Assembly (NCBI GenBank): GCA_017590115.1 | Contig: JAGGNK010015558.1 | Span: forward strand, 793,841-857,840 | Source of the DNA: Montifringilla adamsi | Taxonomy: Eukaryota; Chordata; Aves; Passeriformes; Passeridae | DNA length: 64,000 nucleotides | Direction: 5' to 3' | Shown: piece by piece, positions 38,618-51,100 of the stretch | How positions within the stretch are numbered: the stretch's first letter is position 1 | How the letters are laid out: every line of letters starts with the position of its first letter | Position numbers and translations under genes: made by a program | Notes under the pieces: model-generated | What the model was told of the DNA's origin: nothing | Databases searched by the model: none | What the model saw: the letters and a program-made list of their open reading frames with translations, nothing else

Positions 38618-41600
38618 GTGGGAGCCGGGGCTGTGGGATGCGGCAGCCGGGGGCGCGGGATGCGGGGTCGGGGCGGCGGGATGCAAACGGCGGTGCAGGG
38701 GAGGGACGGGGAGGCTGCGGGAGGCCGGGTGGGCCCCGCAGTGAAGGTACCGCCGGTCGGGCCGCCGCCTCCCCGCGTGTGGCGGAGGAGCCGTCACCGG
38801 CCCGTGGGCGCCCGTGCCCGCTGACCGTGCTGCCTTTGTGCCCACAGCCGCAGAACGAGCACATCGAGCTCCACCGCAAGCGCTATGGCTACCGGCTGGA
38901 CTACCACGAGAAGCGGAGGAAGAAGGAGGGCCGGGAGGCGCACGAGCGGTCCCGCAAGGCCAAGAAGATGATCGGGTTGAAGGCGAAGCTGTACCATAAG
39001 CAGCGGCATGCCGAGAAGATACAGATGAAAAAGACGTGAGTGTCCGCCTCCTCTCTGATACCATCCCGTCATCTTGACGCTTGAAAGATGAGATGAGGAG
39101 TTGATATGGTTGCAAAAAGCTCACTGTTGCTTGAGTCACATGTTATGGTCTTAAATAGCGATCAGGCTGTAGAAGGAAGGGAGCTTTGCCACAGCAAACA
39201 CATTTCAGAGTCCCTCTCTTTTAAATGAATGTTAACAATTCTGCTGCTAGAAGTACTTCCTCAGACAAGTGTTGATGAGCAGTAACCGTGACTAATGTAA
39301 TCGTGACAAAAAAGTGAATGCAGTTCTTTGGAGCTTTTATGTCAGCTGCTGTGTTAGTGTAGCAAGAGGCAGTATTTTTTAATGGTTAATAGCAAATATA
39401 CAGTAGCATACAAAGTATTTAAGCAGAAGATGAGGCTGTCTTCAAGGATAAACAGCAGTGTCAAGCAGAGACAATAAAATATTTTTTCTGTAAATTTTTT
39501 CTGTTATCCAGAACTTGAAATCAAAGCTGTTAATGATGCCTGAAAACTGGGCAAGAACACAGTACTCCATAGCATAAGACCTATAGAGCAGGTATTTGTT
39601 TATTCAGTGCTGGGAGTGAGTGAGATAGCTGCACCACAAACTCACTTGTCCATTCTTTCCACAGCACTAGCTTTTTTACTTTTCTTAATGTGCACATTAC
39701 ATTTTCCTAGCCTTAATGTTGCAACATATTTTTTAATTACGTGATTATGTAAGCTCTTGTAGCACATGCATGGTTTCCACACGAGGTGGTCATCATCCTC
39801 CTGGTGGTTGTTTCTGATGAAGGCTCATAAGTCTTCCTCAGGCCTGAACTTTTCACCCCTGGTTCCTGCGGATGCTCTGCAAGATTGTCTGCTCTAGTAG
39901 CCAGTGGTTAGCTTTTTGCAGTTAGCTTGTTCTGCTAAATTTGTAGGTTATTAAAATGTGCATTATTCACATACCCTCTTACAAAGTAACTACTTATTTC
40001 TGCGTAGCTCCAGCTTTTTGCATAGTTCAAGCATTATCTTGTTGCCTAGGCATCATTAACAGTCTCATTAATTGCTAATGAGCTTCATACCTGTCCACCA
40101 TGTAGTTTTTGCTGGTTTCAAAGTGTAGATAGCTGTTTTCCTCTGCTACTTTTAAAGATAATGGGTTTATTAACCCGTTATTAGTTTATGGGTCTTTTCT
40201 TCCCCCCAGTAAACAACCTCAAAATTAACAAAACTTGGCTCTTCTTACAAACACACATTCCTCATATACATAAGCATTGCCATCAAATCTCAGAAGAGGA
40301 ATAGAATGGGTTTTTTTTGTCAGCAGAGAGGAAGGCTACCGTCTCTCAAAGTGCTTGGCTGTTTGCTTTGGGTCACACAGAAATTCCTTAATGAGGTGCA
40401 TGTCTTTCTTGTGTTCCTGTCCTGGTAGAAAGTGACAGGATTAAGTGAAATTAGTAGTTTACCTTGAAAATTATTTAGTACTAATTCCTTAAATATAAAT
40501 ACTTAGTACTCTACAAATACCTCTTCAAGAAAAATTTATGCAGGCACAGGCTAAGGTAAAATTGTATATCTAAGAATAAGTCTTTTTTCTTGTGCTGTTA
40601 ATATTGGTTTTCTTTCTTTGCAGCATTAAAATGCATGAGAAGAGAAATACAAAACAGAAGAGTGATGAAAAAACACCCAAAGGAGCTGTACCAGCATACC
40701 TGCTGGACAGAGAGGGCCAGTCCCGGGCTAAGGTCCTCTCTAACATGATCAAACAAAAAAGAAAAGAAAAAGCTGTAAGTAAATGTATCAAAGTTCAGAT
40801 ACATAAAATTACCTGTAACAATGACCACTTTATATTGCTGATGCTAAGGTTACAGCCTTCAAGCAAAGACTATTTAAAACATGAAACCTTGAGTAACTTA
40901 GGATAATGTTAGCATATGCAATATCTTGATTTTTGGAACTTTCAAGTGCTAATTAAAATAAGTGGCTATGAGTTGCATAACAACTATGGTCTACCCATTT
41001 GCTTTCCAGAAATTTGATTTTATGCTTTGGTTTTTCCCCTTCCGTTTAAATATGTGACAGGTAAGATTATTGACTTCTTTTGTTTTGTTTTGTTTTACCC
41101 TCCTTCCAGGGAAAGTGGGAGGTTCCTGTGCCGAAGGTCCGTGCACAAGGAGAAACAGAAGTTTTAAAGGTGATTCGTACAGGAAAGAGAAAGAAGAAGG
41201 CATGGAAGAGGATGGTTACAAAAGTTTGTTTTGTTGGAGATGGCTTTACTAGGAAGCCTCCTAAGTACGAGCGGTTCATTCGACCAATGGTAATGTTTTA
41301 GAGCCTTAAAGAACATTTAAGTAATAATTATTTTGATTTACTGCTTTGATTGTCTGTGTTAAAGAAATTTTCTTGTATGATTATGAACGTGATCATTACT
41401 CATGTAGAACATTCCTTTTCGCTTCCTTCCCAAAATATAATAGCACAGGGGTGGGGAAATGCCTCTACAGTCCCAGTGTATGTTGAAATTCCTGCTTTTA
41501 TTCCTATAACTCAGATGATGCCAGTAAGTTAAAGCTACGAGCTTTTGAATTATCATGGGAAAATCTTTATCAAAAGTACCTCTATGAAGCGCAGGTCACT

Positions 41601-43512
41601 AGATAAAAAGTGCTGTGGGAGATGGGTATTTCATACTTTGCCATACTTCTTCGTGGAATAGAAATTGTCCAAGGTAACAAGTATTATTGTTGGGCTACTA
41701 CTAAAAATTGACATCCTGAAAACATACATGGAAAGCTGTATCTTTTCATTAACAGATTTTAAAATAAGTCTGTCAAGGCAGATAGCATTCTGTATTCTAG
41801 GTTGTTTCATTCTTCCTAGTCTCTCTAAACATATAAAGATGAGGACATAATTCCCAAAGTGTTCAACTAGATCAGTTGTGAGAGTTTAAAGCAAATATTA
41901 ACTCATTCTAACGCTTTTTATGCAACAGGGCTTACGTTTCAAGAAGGCACATGTGACACACCCTGAACTTAAAGCTACTTTTTGCCTACCTATCCTTGGT
42001 GTAAAAAAGAATCCGTCATCTCCTTTGTATACACAGCTGGGAGTAATTACTAAGGGTACTGTCATTGAGGTGAATGTGAGTGAGCTTGGCCTTGTGACAC
42101 AAGGGGGCAAAGTTATCTGGGGTAAGTAAATTTAACTAGTTATAGTGCAGAACTACTTCTTAAAGTTTTTCATCTTCATTGCATTGTGTATTGTCAAGAC
42201 CTCCTTGTCTAGTCATAATTGATTCATTGTTAAAAGTTAGGTTTGGGCTGTAGCAGAAGCAACTAATAGCAACTCTAAAAATACAAGCTTTAAGTGTTAA
42301 TCTTAGGCTTTCCATTCACACTTGCAAAATCAAATTAGATAAAGTTCAGAACAAAGACTAAGCTTGCTTGCTTGTGTGTCATATTGAGCAACGCCACAAA
42401 TCTGTAACCATGTGAACCACGACAAATGAATTAAATTTGCAGGACCTATGTAGGAGCCTCATTAGCAGGTTCTGCACCGGGGATGGGGCAGCCATGGTTG
42501 TGTGTATGGACTGGGGAACAGTAAGGCTGGAAAGCAGTGCCCTGGAAAGGAACCTGGAGGCCCTGGTTGATGGCAAGTTGAACATGGTCAGCAGTGCCCT
42601 GGCAGTCAGCAGGGCCAGCTGTGTCTTGGGGGCATCAGGGACAGCATCACCAGCCAGGCAAGGGGGGGGATTGTCCTGCTCTGCTCTGCTCTGCACTGGG
42701 ACGGCCTCACCTCAAGTGCTGGGGGCAGTTCTGAGTGCCACAGTATAAGATACAAAACTATTGGAGAGTGTTCAAAGGAGTGCCACAAAGATGGTGCAGG
42801 GTCTGGAGGGGAAGCTGTTTGAGGAGAGGCTGAGATCATTTGGTTTGTTCAGCCTGGAGCAGAGGAGACTGAGGGGAGATGTCACTGTGGTCTTCACCGT
42901 CCTCACAAGGGGAAGTTGAGGGGCAGGTCCTGATCTCTTCACTCTCATGACCAGTGACAGGACTTGAGGTAACAGCACAAAGCTGAGTCAAGGGACATTT
43001 ATGTTGGTATCAGGGAAAAGTTTCTTCACCTTAGCTGTGGCTGAGCAGTGGAACAGGCTCCCAAGGGAAGTGATCACAGCACCAAGCCTGAGAGATTTCA
43101 GGAGGCATTTGAATAATGCTTTCAGGCACATGGTGTAATTCTTTGGGGGGTGTCCTGTGCACGGCCAGAAGTAGGACTCAATGATCCTGATGGATCCCTT
43201 CCAACTTAGCACATTCTGTGATTCTGTGATCTTCATAGGATCAGACTGACTTAATTTAACAGACGAGTTCACTTAAACAGTAGGAAACCTAAGATTTTTT
43301 TTAATCTTCTCAGAACTCTAAATTATCCATTTATTTAAAAAAGCTTTAATATAATGCTTTGAGAACTTAGGTTTACAGCTCTGTAGAAGGTAGTTTTAGA
43401 TTTCAAAATGTAAAATTACACATGTAATTCCCTTTTCTCTCTAGGGAAATACGCCCAAGTAACTAACAATCCAGAAAATGATGGCTGTATTAATGCAATT
43501 CTACTTGTTTAA
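38615..43512 (+). CDS. NSA2: NSA2 ribosome biogenesis factor, six exons
   Basis: Nucleolar protein needed for maturation of pre-60S ribosomal particles (27S pre-rRNA processing). Exons 38615-38617, 38848-39035, 40624-40774, 41110-41289, 41929-42121 and 43445-43512 join in phase into 260 codons, exactly the human length, with near-identical sequence. The N-terminal third is a strongly basic helical segment with [18 protein letters not shown] and [20 protein letters not shown]. The C-terminal part is the small beta-barrel shared with the eS8 family, including [20 protein letters not shown]. The start codon is the last three bases of exon 1, so exon 1 contributes only Met. Divergent partner of GFM2. 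Intron 5 contains a CR1 copy. Confidence 0.97.
38848..39035 (+). CDS. NSA2: NSA2 exon 2
   Basis: Acceptor tgcccacag. Encodes [20 protein letters not shown] through AEKIQMKK. Donor AC|gtgagt, phase 2. Confidence 0.97.
40624..40774 (+). CDS. NSA2: NSA2 exon 3
   Basis: Encodes [20 protein letters not shown] then [20 protein letters not shown]. Acceptor tctttgcag, donor gtaagt. Confidence 0.97.
41110..41289 (+). CDS. NSA2: NSA2 exon 4
   Basis: 180 bp, phase 0. Encodes [20 protein letters not shown] then [15 protein letters not shown]. Acceptor ccttccag. Confidence 0.97.
41929..42121 (+). CDS. NSA2: NSA2 exon 5
   Basis: Encodes [20 protein letters not shown] and the beta-barrel segment through QGGKVIWG. 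Donor G|gtaagt, phase 1. Confidence 0.97.
42437..43232 (+). mobile_element. CR1 LINE 3' fragment in NSA2 intron 5
   Basis: Sense-oriented, about 0.8 kb, 5'-truncated. It spans the end of the reverse-transcriptase frame (tgtgtcttgggggcatcagg, gttcagcctggagcagagga) and the 3' UTR, ending in repeated attctgtgattctgtgat. Same subfamily as the copy at 5985-6572. Confidence 0.92.
43445..43512 (+). CDS. NSA2: NSA2 exon 6 (terminal coding part)
   Basis: Encodes [20 protein letters not shown], then V and stop TAA at 43510-43512. Confidence 0.97.
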
Positions 43513-43692
43513 ATTGGATACCAAGCATTGGATGTGGGCACCTACAAAATAAGTGGACTTTACCCAAATTTACAAAATCTTTGGAACCTTCAGCCATTCC
43601 AGAAGAGTGACTCCACAAGCCGATGAGGAACTTCAGCCAGAAACAACTGATCACATTTTTATGTTTATGTTTGCTCAGCTGAACATTGTCCA

Positions 43693-43698
43693 AATAAA
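43693..43698 (+). terminator. NSA2: NSA2 poly(A) signal
   Basis: AATAAA 181 bp after the stop codon, giving a short 3' UTR of roughly 200 nt. Confidence 0.8.
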
Positions 43699-44079
43699 GA
43701 GATTTAATTTTTATTTGCTGATGTGATATGGATTTGATCTAAACCTTGGTGTTTTTACAAAAGCAGTTTCCTTGCTTAGGTATGTTGTTCCTAATTCAGG
43801 TCATACTCCCATAGGGGAAATTTCCCATATGGGAAATACAGCCACTGTCTCAGACAATGTCCTGCTATTACAACTAAAAATACAGAAGAGCGTGCTAATT
43901 TGTATTTGACTTCTGGGAAAGCAGAAGACCTGAGAGACTGCAGCTGGAATCTTACTGCAGACTGACATAGAAACTAAGCACCAAGTTTGATACTTGCCCC
44001 TGCAGAATCATGGGCTTGGGAACATGTGAGCAGTAATGGGGGTGTGTGTTATGAATGAGTGAGATTGCTTTAAAAATCA

Positions 44080-45130
44080 CTGGCAAGGGCACCAGAAGGA
44101 AACAGATTTAATATTAAGCAACAGCACAACCAAGTTCATTGGCAAGATTTGCTCTACTTCTATGGGGCAGTTAAGGCACACTAAGGAAAAAGTGATGCAA
44201 CAAACCAAAAAACAAAATCCAGTAAATCAAAACAGAAATGAACCAAGAACTATCAAGGGGGGCATGTGTCTGTGTGTGTAAGTGTGTGTTACAAAAGGAT
44301 AGGGCAAGGATAAAAAAGAAAACAGCCTAAAAGCACAACAGCACTCAAACGTAACCATGCTTAATTTATACCTTAAACTTCACTCATAACTTACTTAACT
44401 CATAACTTAGCCTTAACAATTTAACAGAGGAATAACATTTAATAGGACTTAACTTGTAACTTAGCAAGAGCAACACTTGACAACATTTAACTTAGCTTTT
44501 CTCCTAGATTTTCTGTAGCATATGTGCACATGCATGCACACAAAGAATTAGTGCAAGGTACTTTTGAGGGGAAACATTCCCCTCAAAGGTAGTGAAATGC
44601 TCACTCCGGATGCTTTTCTCCTCAGCAGCTGGAGGGTTGGGCCTCGAGGAGCGAGGGTATCGTTGTTCAGCAGTCCTTTGTGTACAACAAACAAGGATTA
44701 GCTGGCTCAGGAGAGCTCAGCTGGTCTTATTTTTTACCTCTGTTTATGGACCCGAGAGAGTGGGCTTCAGTCATAACAATGTTTCATCCTGGCCATTGTT
44801 TGCGTCAGCCACTTTATTTTAATGTGTTGGATCACAGATGTCAGCCAAGAGAAACAGTTTCCAAGCTTGTTCATTATGAAAACAGGAGCTTGTTATCAGC
44901 TCTTTCTGGGAGCAGGCAGTGTTTCTCATGAGCCCTAGAGGAGCCGAGGCCTGGCGCTGTTCAGTCATGGCTGAGCATTGTCAGATCACAGCACTGCCTG
45001 GAAAAGGAGCAGGGTATGCACTACCACAGAGTAGCGTGAAAGATAACAAGAAGTGCAGCTACTCTCCACTGCCCCCTTACCACATGCCTTTCTCCTCTTG
45101 TTTCCACGACTGGAATGAATGGAATTAATT
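44080..45130. mobile_element. Possible decayed LTR-retroelement remnant
   Basis: Composition shifts from an A-rich part with tgtgtgtgta repeats to a GC-richer part (44600-45000) without a coding frame, a pattern common in old avian LTRs seen antisense. No TG...CA ends or target duplication could be identified. Confidence 0.3.
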
Positions 45131-45619
45131 GAATGAATGAATCTAGGAGAGTATAGCACCTTAGTTTCAAGCAAGAGAACAATTTCACAAGTTAAAACAT
45201 ACAAATTTAAAAGGGCTTAAAGACGTGAACATTGAAAATGGTCTGACAGTCTTGATACTACAACTATTTGTAACAATTTTAGTGGCTTTAAGAAATACTG
45301 AAGAGAAGCTAAAGGTCACAAGCTTTAGCTGATCAATATATATTTAGCTTGCATTCTTGAAATGAAAGAATCAAAGGCTACTTCTAAATTGGAAGCTTTG
45401 AGCAATGTTGCAACTGAATTAGTAATCTTCCAAACGGATTTAGTGGTAAACAGAAATATTTTATCACTATAAATATCCACACTCACCACTTTATATTCTT
45501 CCTCTTAATTAGCACTTCACTTCTAGCCAGTTTTTACCACAAATTTGCAAGTCAAGCCGTAATAAATTTCCTCCAGTTTATACAGACAATAGTCACCTAC
45601 AGCAGATATGAGTATATCC

Positions 45620-45835
45620 AGGTGGGGAGATTCCACCACCTCTCTGAGCAACCTGATCCAGCATTTGACCACTTCTAGTTTAAACTGGTTTTTGCTTAAA
45701 TAGAATTTCCTATATTCCAGTTTTTCCCCAGTTGGGCACCACTGAGTCTTAATCCATCTTTATATCCTGCAGTGATATATGGCTTCTGACTTCTCTCCAG
45801 ATCTCTTAGGTTTTTGCCTTCATTAATGATTCCTG
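45620..45835 (-). mobile_element. CR1 fragment, antisense
   Basis: Motifs gattccaccacctctctgag and caacctgatccagcatttga match the reverse complement of CR1 coding sequence ahead of the 3' UTR. Old and diverged. Confidence 0.65.
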
Positions 45836-48149
45836 CACAGTTAAATCCCCCTTGAGCTTACTAGAAACACTCCATAAACAGGAACTTCTGATGCCTAAGC
45901 AAGGGGGGGCACAGGAGATGATCTCCCATTTTCGAACATTACTTACCTGAACCATAGCCAGGGGAACGGTATTCTTATTACTGGACTTTTGAAGAATTCC
46001 AGTAGTTATTTACAACCAGGGTGATGATTAATTGATGTCTTAAGTCAATCAACTTGCATTCCTATAAACAATGATTCTAAGTGAGGCCCTTTTAACCCTC
46101 CTGGGTCACAGGGGGCTCCTCTGGAGCACTTTCCTCAGCTCACCAACTCAAGAGTTTGCAGTACTCAGAGGATCCGTACCAAAAGCTAATGATGAATTGA
46201 TAGCACCCCTTATTGCTTAAGGCTCAACCCTCACTCCTTCAGAAATGCAAAGGCATTCAATATGAGTATTTCACTGAACTTAAGGGGAACTTTAGTAGGT
46301 ATCTTTATCTTTGCACATATGCGCATGCACACACATCTGTGAGTTGATTTAAACACGCTGTAGCAAGTACAGTATAAGCATTCCCATCTCAGATCTATAA
46401 TTATGTTACATTGTTGAGTAAATCCTATTGAATATTTTCATAAATAATAAACTAGCCAATGATTGAGCGTTGCCAAGTCCTTTACAGATAAACCACTGAT
46501 GAAGTCCAGAACTAAGACTGTACTCAATCATGCTCTATCATCAGTTTGGAAAGCTGTGGCATCCCATCTGCAGGGAGAAGGAAGCATCCAAAATTCAAGT
46601 GCTTGTGGTTGAACAGGATGATAAAAGTCAGAGGATCTTCAAAATTCCATACTTAGCATGGAAGTTGGTATGTTAGTCGCTGATCTCCTAGACTCACACA
46701 GTGGAGTTTGGATAAAGGGTGAAAAGGAAGAGAGATAAGGAAGGCGGGAGAAAGGAAAAGGAAAAGAGGAGAATCCAGCTGATGGGAAGTCCAGGTCCTG
46801 GGGCACATGTGTACCTGAACTTCATGGAGTCATGGGGATACCTCGACCCCATTTCTGTGCCTGCTCTGTACTGTGTTGTGCTTTATGTCCAGAAGCCAGT
46901 ACAAGGATGTTTCTGGAAAAGTGCCGCCCTACCTTTGTACGTCTGCATCTCAATCCATGTCCTGCTCTTGCTCACTGAGTAATTAGCAACAAACCTTATC
47001 TTCTATGCTTCTACAAAAGGGCATCCTCCTTGAACCTGATGACTCAGCACGAGGTCTCCCTAACCTTTCTGCATTCTCTATCCCTGTGAATAATTTCAGA
47101 TTGATTCTAATTCAATTTTCCTTTGTATGCTTCATTTCTCTAGTAAGTAATAGAGTGAATCTTGCCATCAAACTTTTTAAAGTCACGATTTGCAAATTTA
47201 TATTAAACCTGCTTTTGCTAATACCTTTGAAAGTGATTCGTTAAGCAACCTAAACTACTTGTGACATACACTTTCCTTCCACCAGGTATGTGTACACACG
47301 GTTAAGACCCTCCCCAAGCTTCCTCTTCTCCAGCAAGAACAATTGCAGCTCCAGCTTTTCTATGACAGATGCTTCTCCAGTCAGGTTTCAGATCTGAAAT
47401 TCAGGAAGGATGTCAAGCTAGCTGCTTTTGTACAATCTTTAAAACTTCTCTTAGGATCGTACAGACACAGTAACTCTAACCTGTGTCATAACCTGTTACA
47501 ACTACTTTATTAGTTTGCCACACTGCCCCACTCTAGACTTAGTAACTTACAAGTATTTGAAAGTAAGAGAGGGTAACAAACATTAAGTTATTTGCTTGGA
47601 GAGAGGGCATTTTGTCAGAATAGATAAACCTCCATTTATTTTTATAAAGCAAAGGTCTTGTTGCTTTACTCTTTGCTGGACATTAACAACATGAAGAGAA
47701 TAATTTCCTATAGCTGTCTTGAAAAGCTTTACTATATTTAGTGTTATAAATACATAACTTGTTGGCTGAATATCACAACTGCACTTAAGACATTTTAATG
47801 TACCATCCTGTGGGGAGTGTGTTACAGCATTTCTAGTTGACTTGTCTATAGCAAACTACGTTAATAACTCCTAAATTTACATCATGTCGCACAACTGATA
47901 CAAACAGCAGAATGCATGTCGTAATGCTCAGAAGAGCCTATTCTGCTGCTTTTTAAAAATAAAATCTGATGCATAAGCTAAAGAAAATTATTTTAATTGA
48001 TACAAGGGTTTTTAATTAATAATTTTTGATTTCTTAAAGACTCCTTTGTAGAAGACGGGTTGTAAAATTACTGTTCCAGAGCATTGAATCACTTCTAAAT
48101 GTGCTTCCTATATAGCAGAAAAGGACTCAAATATTAAAAATCAAGAAAA

Positions 48150-51100
48150 AATAATCACAAAATAAAAGTTTATTACTACTTCAAAACATTTCAAAAGCAG
48201 CCAAGACAGTACTAAAAAAAAAGGAAAAATTAACACAGTAACAAGACTAAGGTACAATACTATGCAATAGCAATACATCTTTCATAAGATTTATAAACAG
48301 GGTATCACTAGTTTAGAAAACATCTAACACCACATTTGTGGAAATAAATTTAAAGTGTATCCCCATAGTAATATTTTAGAACAGTCACTTAGAAGCAAGG
48401 AAGCTGAAACTTAAGCAAATTTGTTGCTAATAGTGTCAATGACATTGTAAATGGTCAATTTGAATACTGACATTTACAAAAGAAATGGTACAAAAAAGCA
48501 GCAAGGTCAGACATAATTTGAAATCAGTTAAAGCGCTTTTGAAATAAGATGTATACATTTTCATGCGAAGGACTGTGAAACGGGAGAATAGCAAACAAGA
48601 ATTCTGCATTAAATTAAAATGGACCAAGAGAGAATATGGGAGAAGCAGTACAAGACAGACATTTGAACAAATATTGGATTCAAGTACAAAACCATTTACC
48701 ATTAAGTGCAAGGCTGAAGTCACAAATTAATGTTCTTTAAACTCTATTCCTAGACTAAATAAAGCTCAAAAATAATACTGCCTGCTTTTCACTGTACACA
48801 CATAGTTCCACAGCATGTTGTAATAACATTTGGTACAAACTTGTATAAAGTTGATCTTCTAATCTTTCATTGCTGGTGCAATAAGATCTTTAAAATTGTT
48901 TAAGCGTTTGATGTTGATAAGAGAGTTAATAGTCCCCAAGGTAAAGCACTCCAGTCAATATAGCTGTCAAACACATTCCCTTACATAAGTGTAACAGAAT
49001 TAATAACGTATTGAACTACTGTTCTTGTGGGACAATCAGTACAGCAATAAAAACTATTACTTAAAGTCAGTATTTTGATTTTGCTACTCTGCATTTACTG
49101 GAGAACGACTGATGCCAAAGAAGTTGTTGTAAAAATAAAACGTGTCCTTTGGTGCAAAGTACTCCTGTGATCACTGTTAGAACAGTGTCCATCTTTCATG
49201 ACTGTACTGGTTATTGGAATTACTAATTGCACCACAACTGCCTACATTCTGTTTGTAAAAGTCTACTCATCTATTATCCAGGTACCCCAGATTTATGATG
49301 ATAACTACTCACGAGTATACTTTTAATATGTGAATTTAAGTTCAGTATCTAAAACTGACTCGCTGAAATGAGATCAGAGATTTTATTGTTCTCAACAGAA
49401 ACCAAAACTATCTCAATATCATAATCTCATAATATTTATGTATTTACTCACAAATGTCTCAAAAGAAAGGTACTAATTGAAATAATTCCAACTTAGCCAT
49501 GAAAAGTAAAAGCCAAGTGAGTGAAATTAACTTCTCAAGAACAGTTTTCCAACCTCACTAGGAACATAAGTGATAAACATACATATCAAAAATCCACCTA
49601 GAAGTAATTGAAATTACTGGGGCTCGTAAGTAAAATAATCCTTAACTTTTTCAAAGTGAATACATTTGTATCAATTGAAGGACACATAAGATGAATCTTC
49701 AGTAAAGCTTGCCCTAAAAATAGAAGATGAGTTGCAGTATACTGTATACAACCACTCTATTTTAGGCCACCAGTCCTCAAAAATCCCCAATTCTTAGCAA
49801 TGCAATAGATGTGTTTTCTAGACACTTCTTTTTTAAAAGCAATTAATCTCAGCAGTAAAAGAGAAACCATATAGAAAATATCAAAAGTTTTGTCTTATAT
49901 GCTTTATATAAAAAGCTTTATGAGTTTTAGAAATGCTTAAGGTTCACTTGAATATGTTTACAAACAATCAGGAAAGATCTTGAATATTTATCAATCATGG
50001 GGTTCATAATGATTATCTGTATATACATTGATATGATACTACAGCTACATGCAATGGTTCAAGAAACCCATATTTAACTCAATCTCACACACCCTAAATC
50101 TAAAGTTAAGGTAACACACATTTTTTTAAAATTGCCTTTTTTTTTTTCTGTAAGTTGCTTTTAACAAATTAAAAGGGAACATGGTACTTCATCACCTGAA
50201 AAAAAAAAGAAGTATGAATGTATCTTAAATAGTTAAAATAGCTTATAAATAGAGTTAAATTTTATAAGCATAAAAATCCGAAACCAGATTCTTACATTAA
50301 CTTCATAAAGGGATAAAAGTTAAGACAGCATTGCAACTACTCAAGTGAACCTTGTTCCTCTGTTTTTGAGACACTGCAAAAGACTAGTTCACACATCTTG
50401 GAAAAGGCATATGCAGGACAAAAGGTGATGAAATTTTCTGTTCTCAGAATCACTGTTCTTTTATTTCTGAGTTTTTAGCCCATTACAACAGGATCAGTAC
50501 TTATTGAAAAGAAACACACAGCAAACTAAGGCCAATGTAGGTATGTGTGACAAGTTAAATACGCGGTTTGCAAGAGAACCTCAGAAGGGAAATGAGCATG
50601 ACAAGTCTGGGTTTATTCCTGTTGCCATACAGTGAATTTTGGTTGCTGATTTTAAGAAAAGTCATCAACTGGGAAGCTATCATCCCAGAAATTACACTCA
50701 AGTTAGAAAACAAAAGTGGGATTCAGAAGTATTCGCAAAGTATCACCCACTAACTCCTAAAGGCATAGAAGTTTGGCAAGCAAGCATTTGCTGAAATACC
50801 CACTAATACACTAAAGAGTATCACAATCACCTGAAATGCCAGTGCCCACAGGAGTCACACACCTGGAAGACACAACATTTCAGCAGTTACCCCACAGCAC
50901 CAGCCAAGTATTTGGAAAACACAAAGAACCACTTCCATTCAGACCAAAACGAGATCAAGAGTTGTCATATCCTTTTCCTGTAATGCAACAAGGAAGCAGC
51001 TATCCACTCAACACATGCAAGTAGTTAGGAAGGCAGTTCAAATGATTCCATACAGAGGCTCCATTCCATATACTCTGGAAAAACTTGGGCTTACCAGAAT

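Larger units (their letters stand above)
37990..38900. promoter_or_regulatory. Bidirectional GFM2/NSA2 CpG-island promoter
   Basis: GC- and CpG-dense block between the predicted GFM2 exon 1 donor (38026, minus) and the NSA2 start codon (38615, plus), extending into NSA2 exon 2. ETS-like GGAAG (38544-38548) and CACTTCC (38562-38568) flank the space before a GC-box-like cccgccc near 38574, just upstream of NSA2. No TATA box seen. Confidence 0.8.
39036..41928 (+). other. NSA2 introns 2 to 4
   Basis: AT-rich intronic sequence. I searched by eye for box C/D snoRNAs, which ribosome-factor genes often host, and found no pairing of boxes C and D at proper spacing. Confidence 0.5.
43713..48150. other. 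NSA2-FAM169A intergenic region
   Basis: About 4.4 kb between convergent genes. Contains an 18-bp palindrome (43820-43837), a possible decayed LTR element (about 44080-45130) and an antisense CR1 piece (45620-45835). The remainder, including a purine-rich patch near 46710-46770, is unassigned. Confidence 0.55.

Noticed and set aside
38255..39139. Long minus-strand open frame (294 codons) across the CpG island, with overlapping + frame 38126-38824
   Set aside because: GC-rich sequence lacks stops by composition. The frames are Arg/Pro/Ala/Gly-rich with no domain, and they overlap the verified NSA2 exon 2 in other frames.
39270..39850. Box C-like TGATGA strings in NSA2 intron 2 suggesting a snoRNA
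   Set aside because: No box D at suitable distance with a closing stem, and the strings lack the full RTGATGA consensus.
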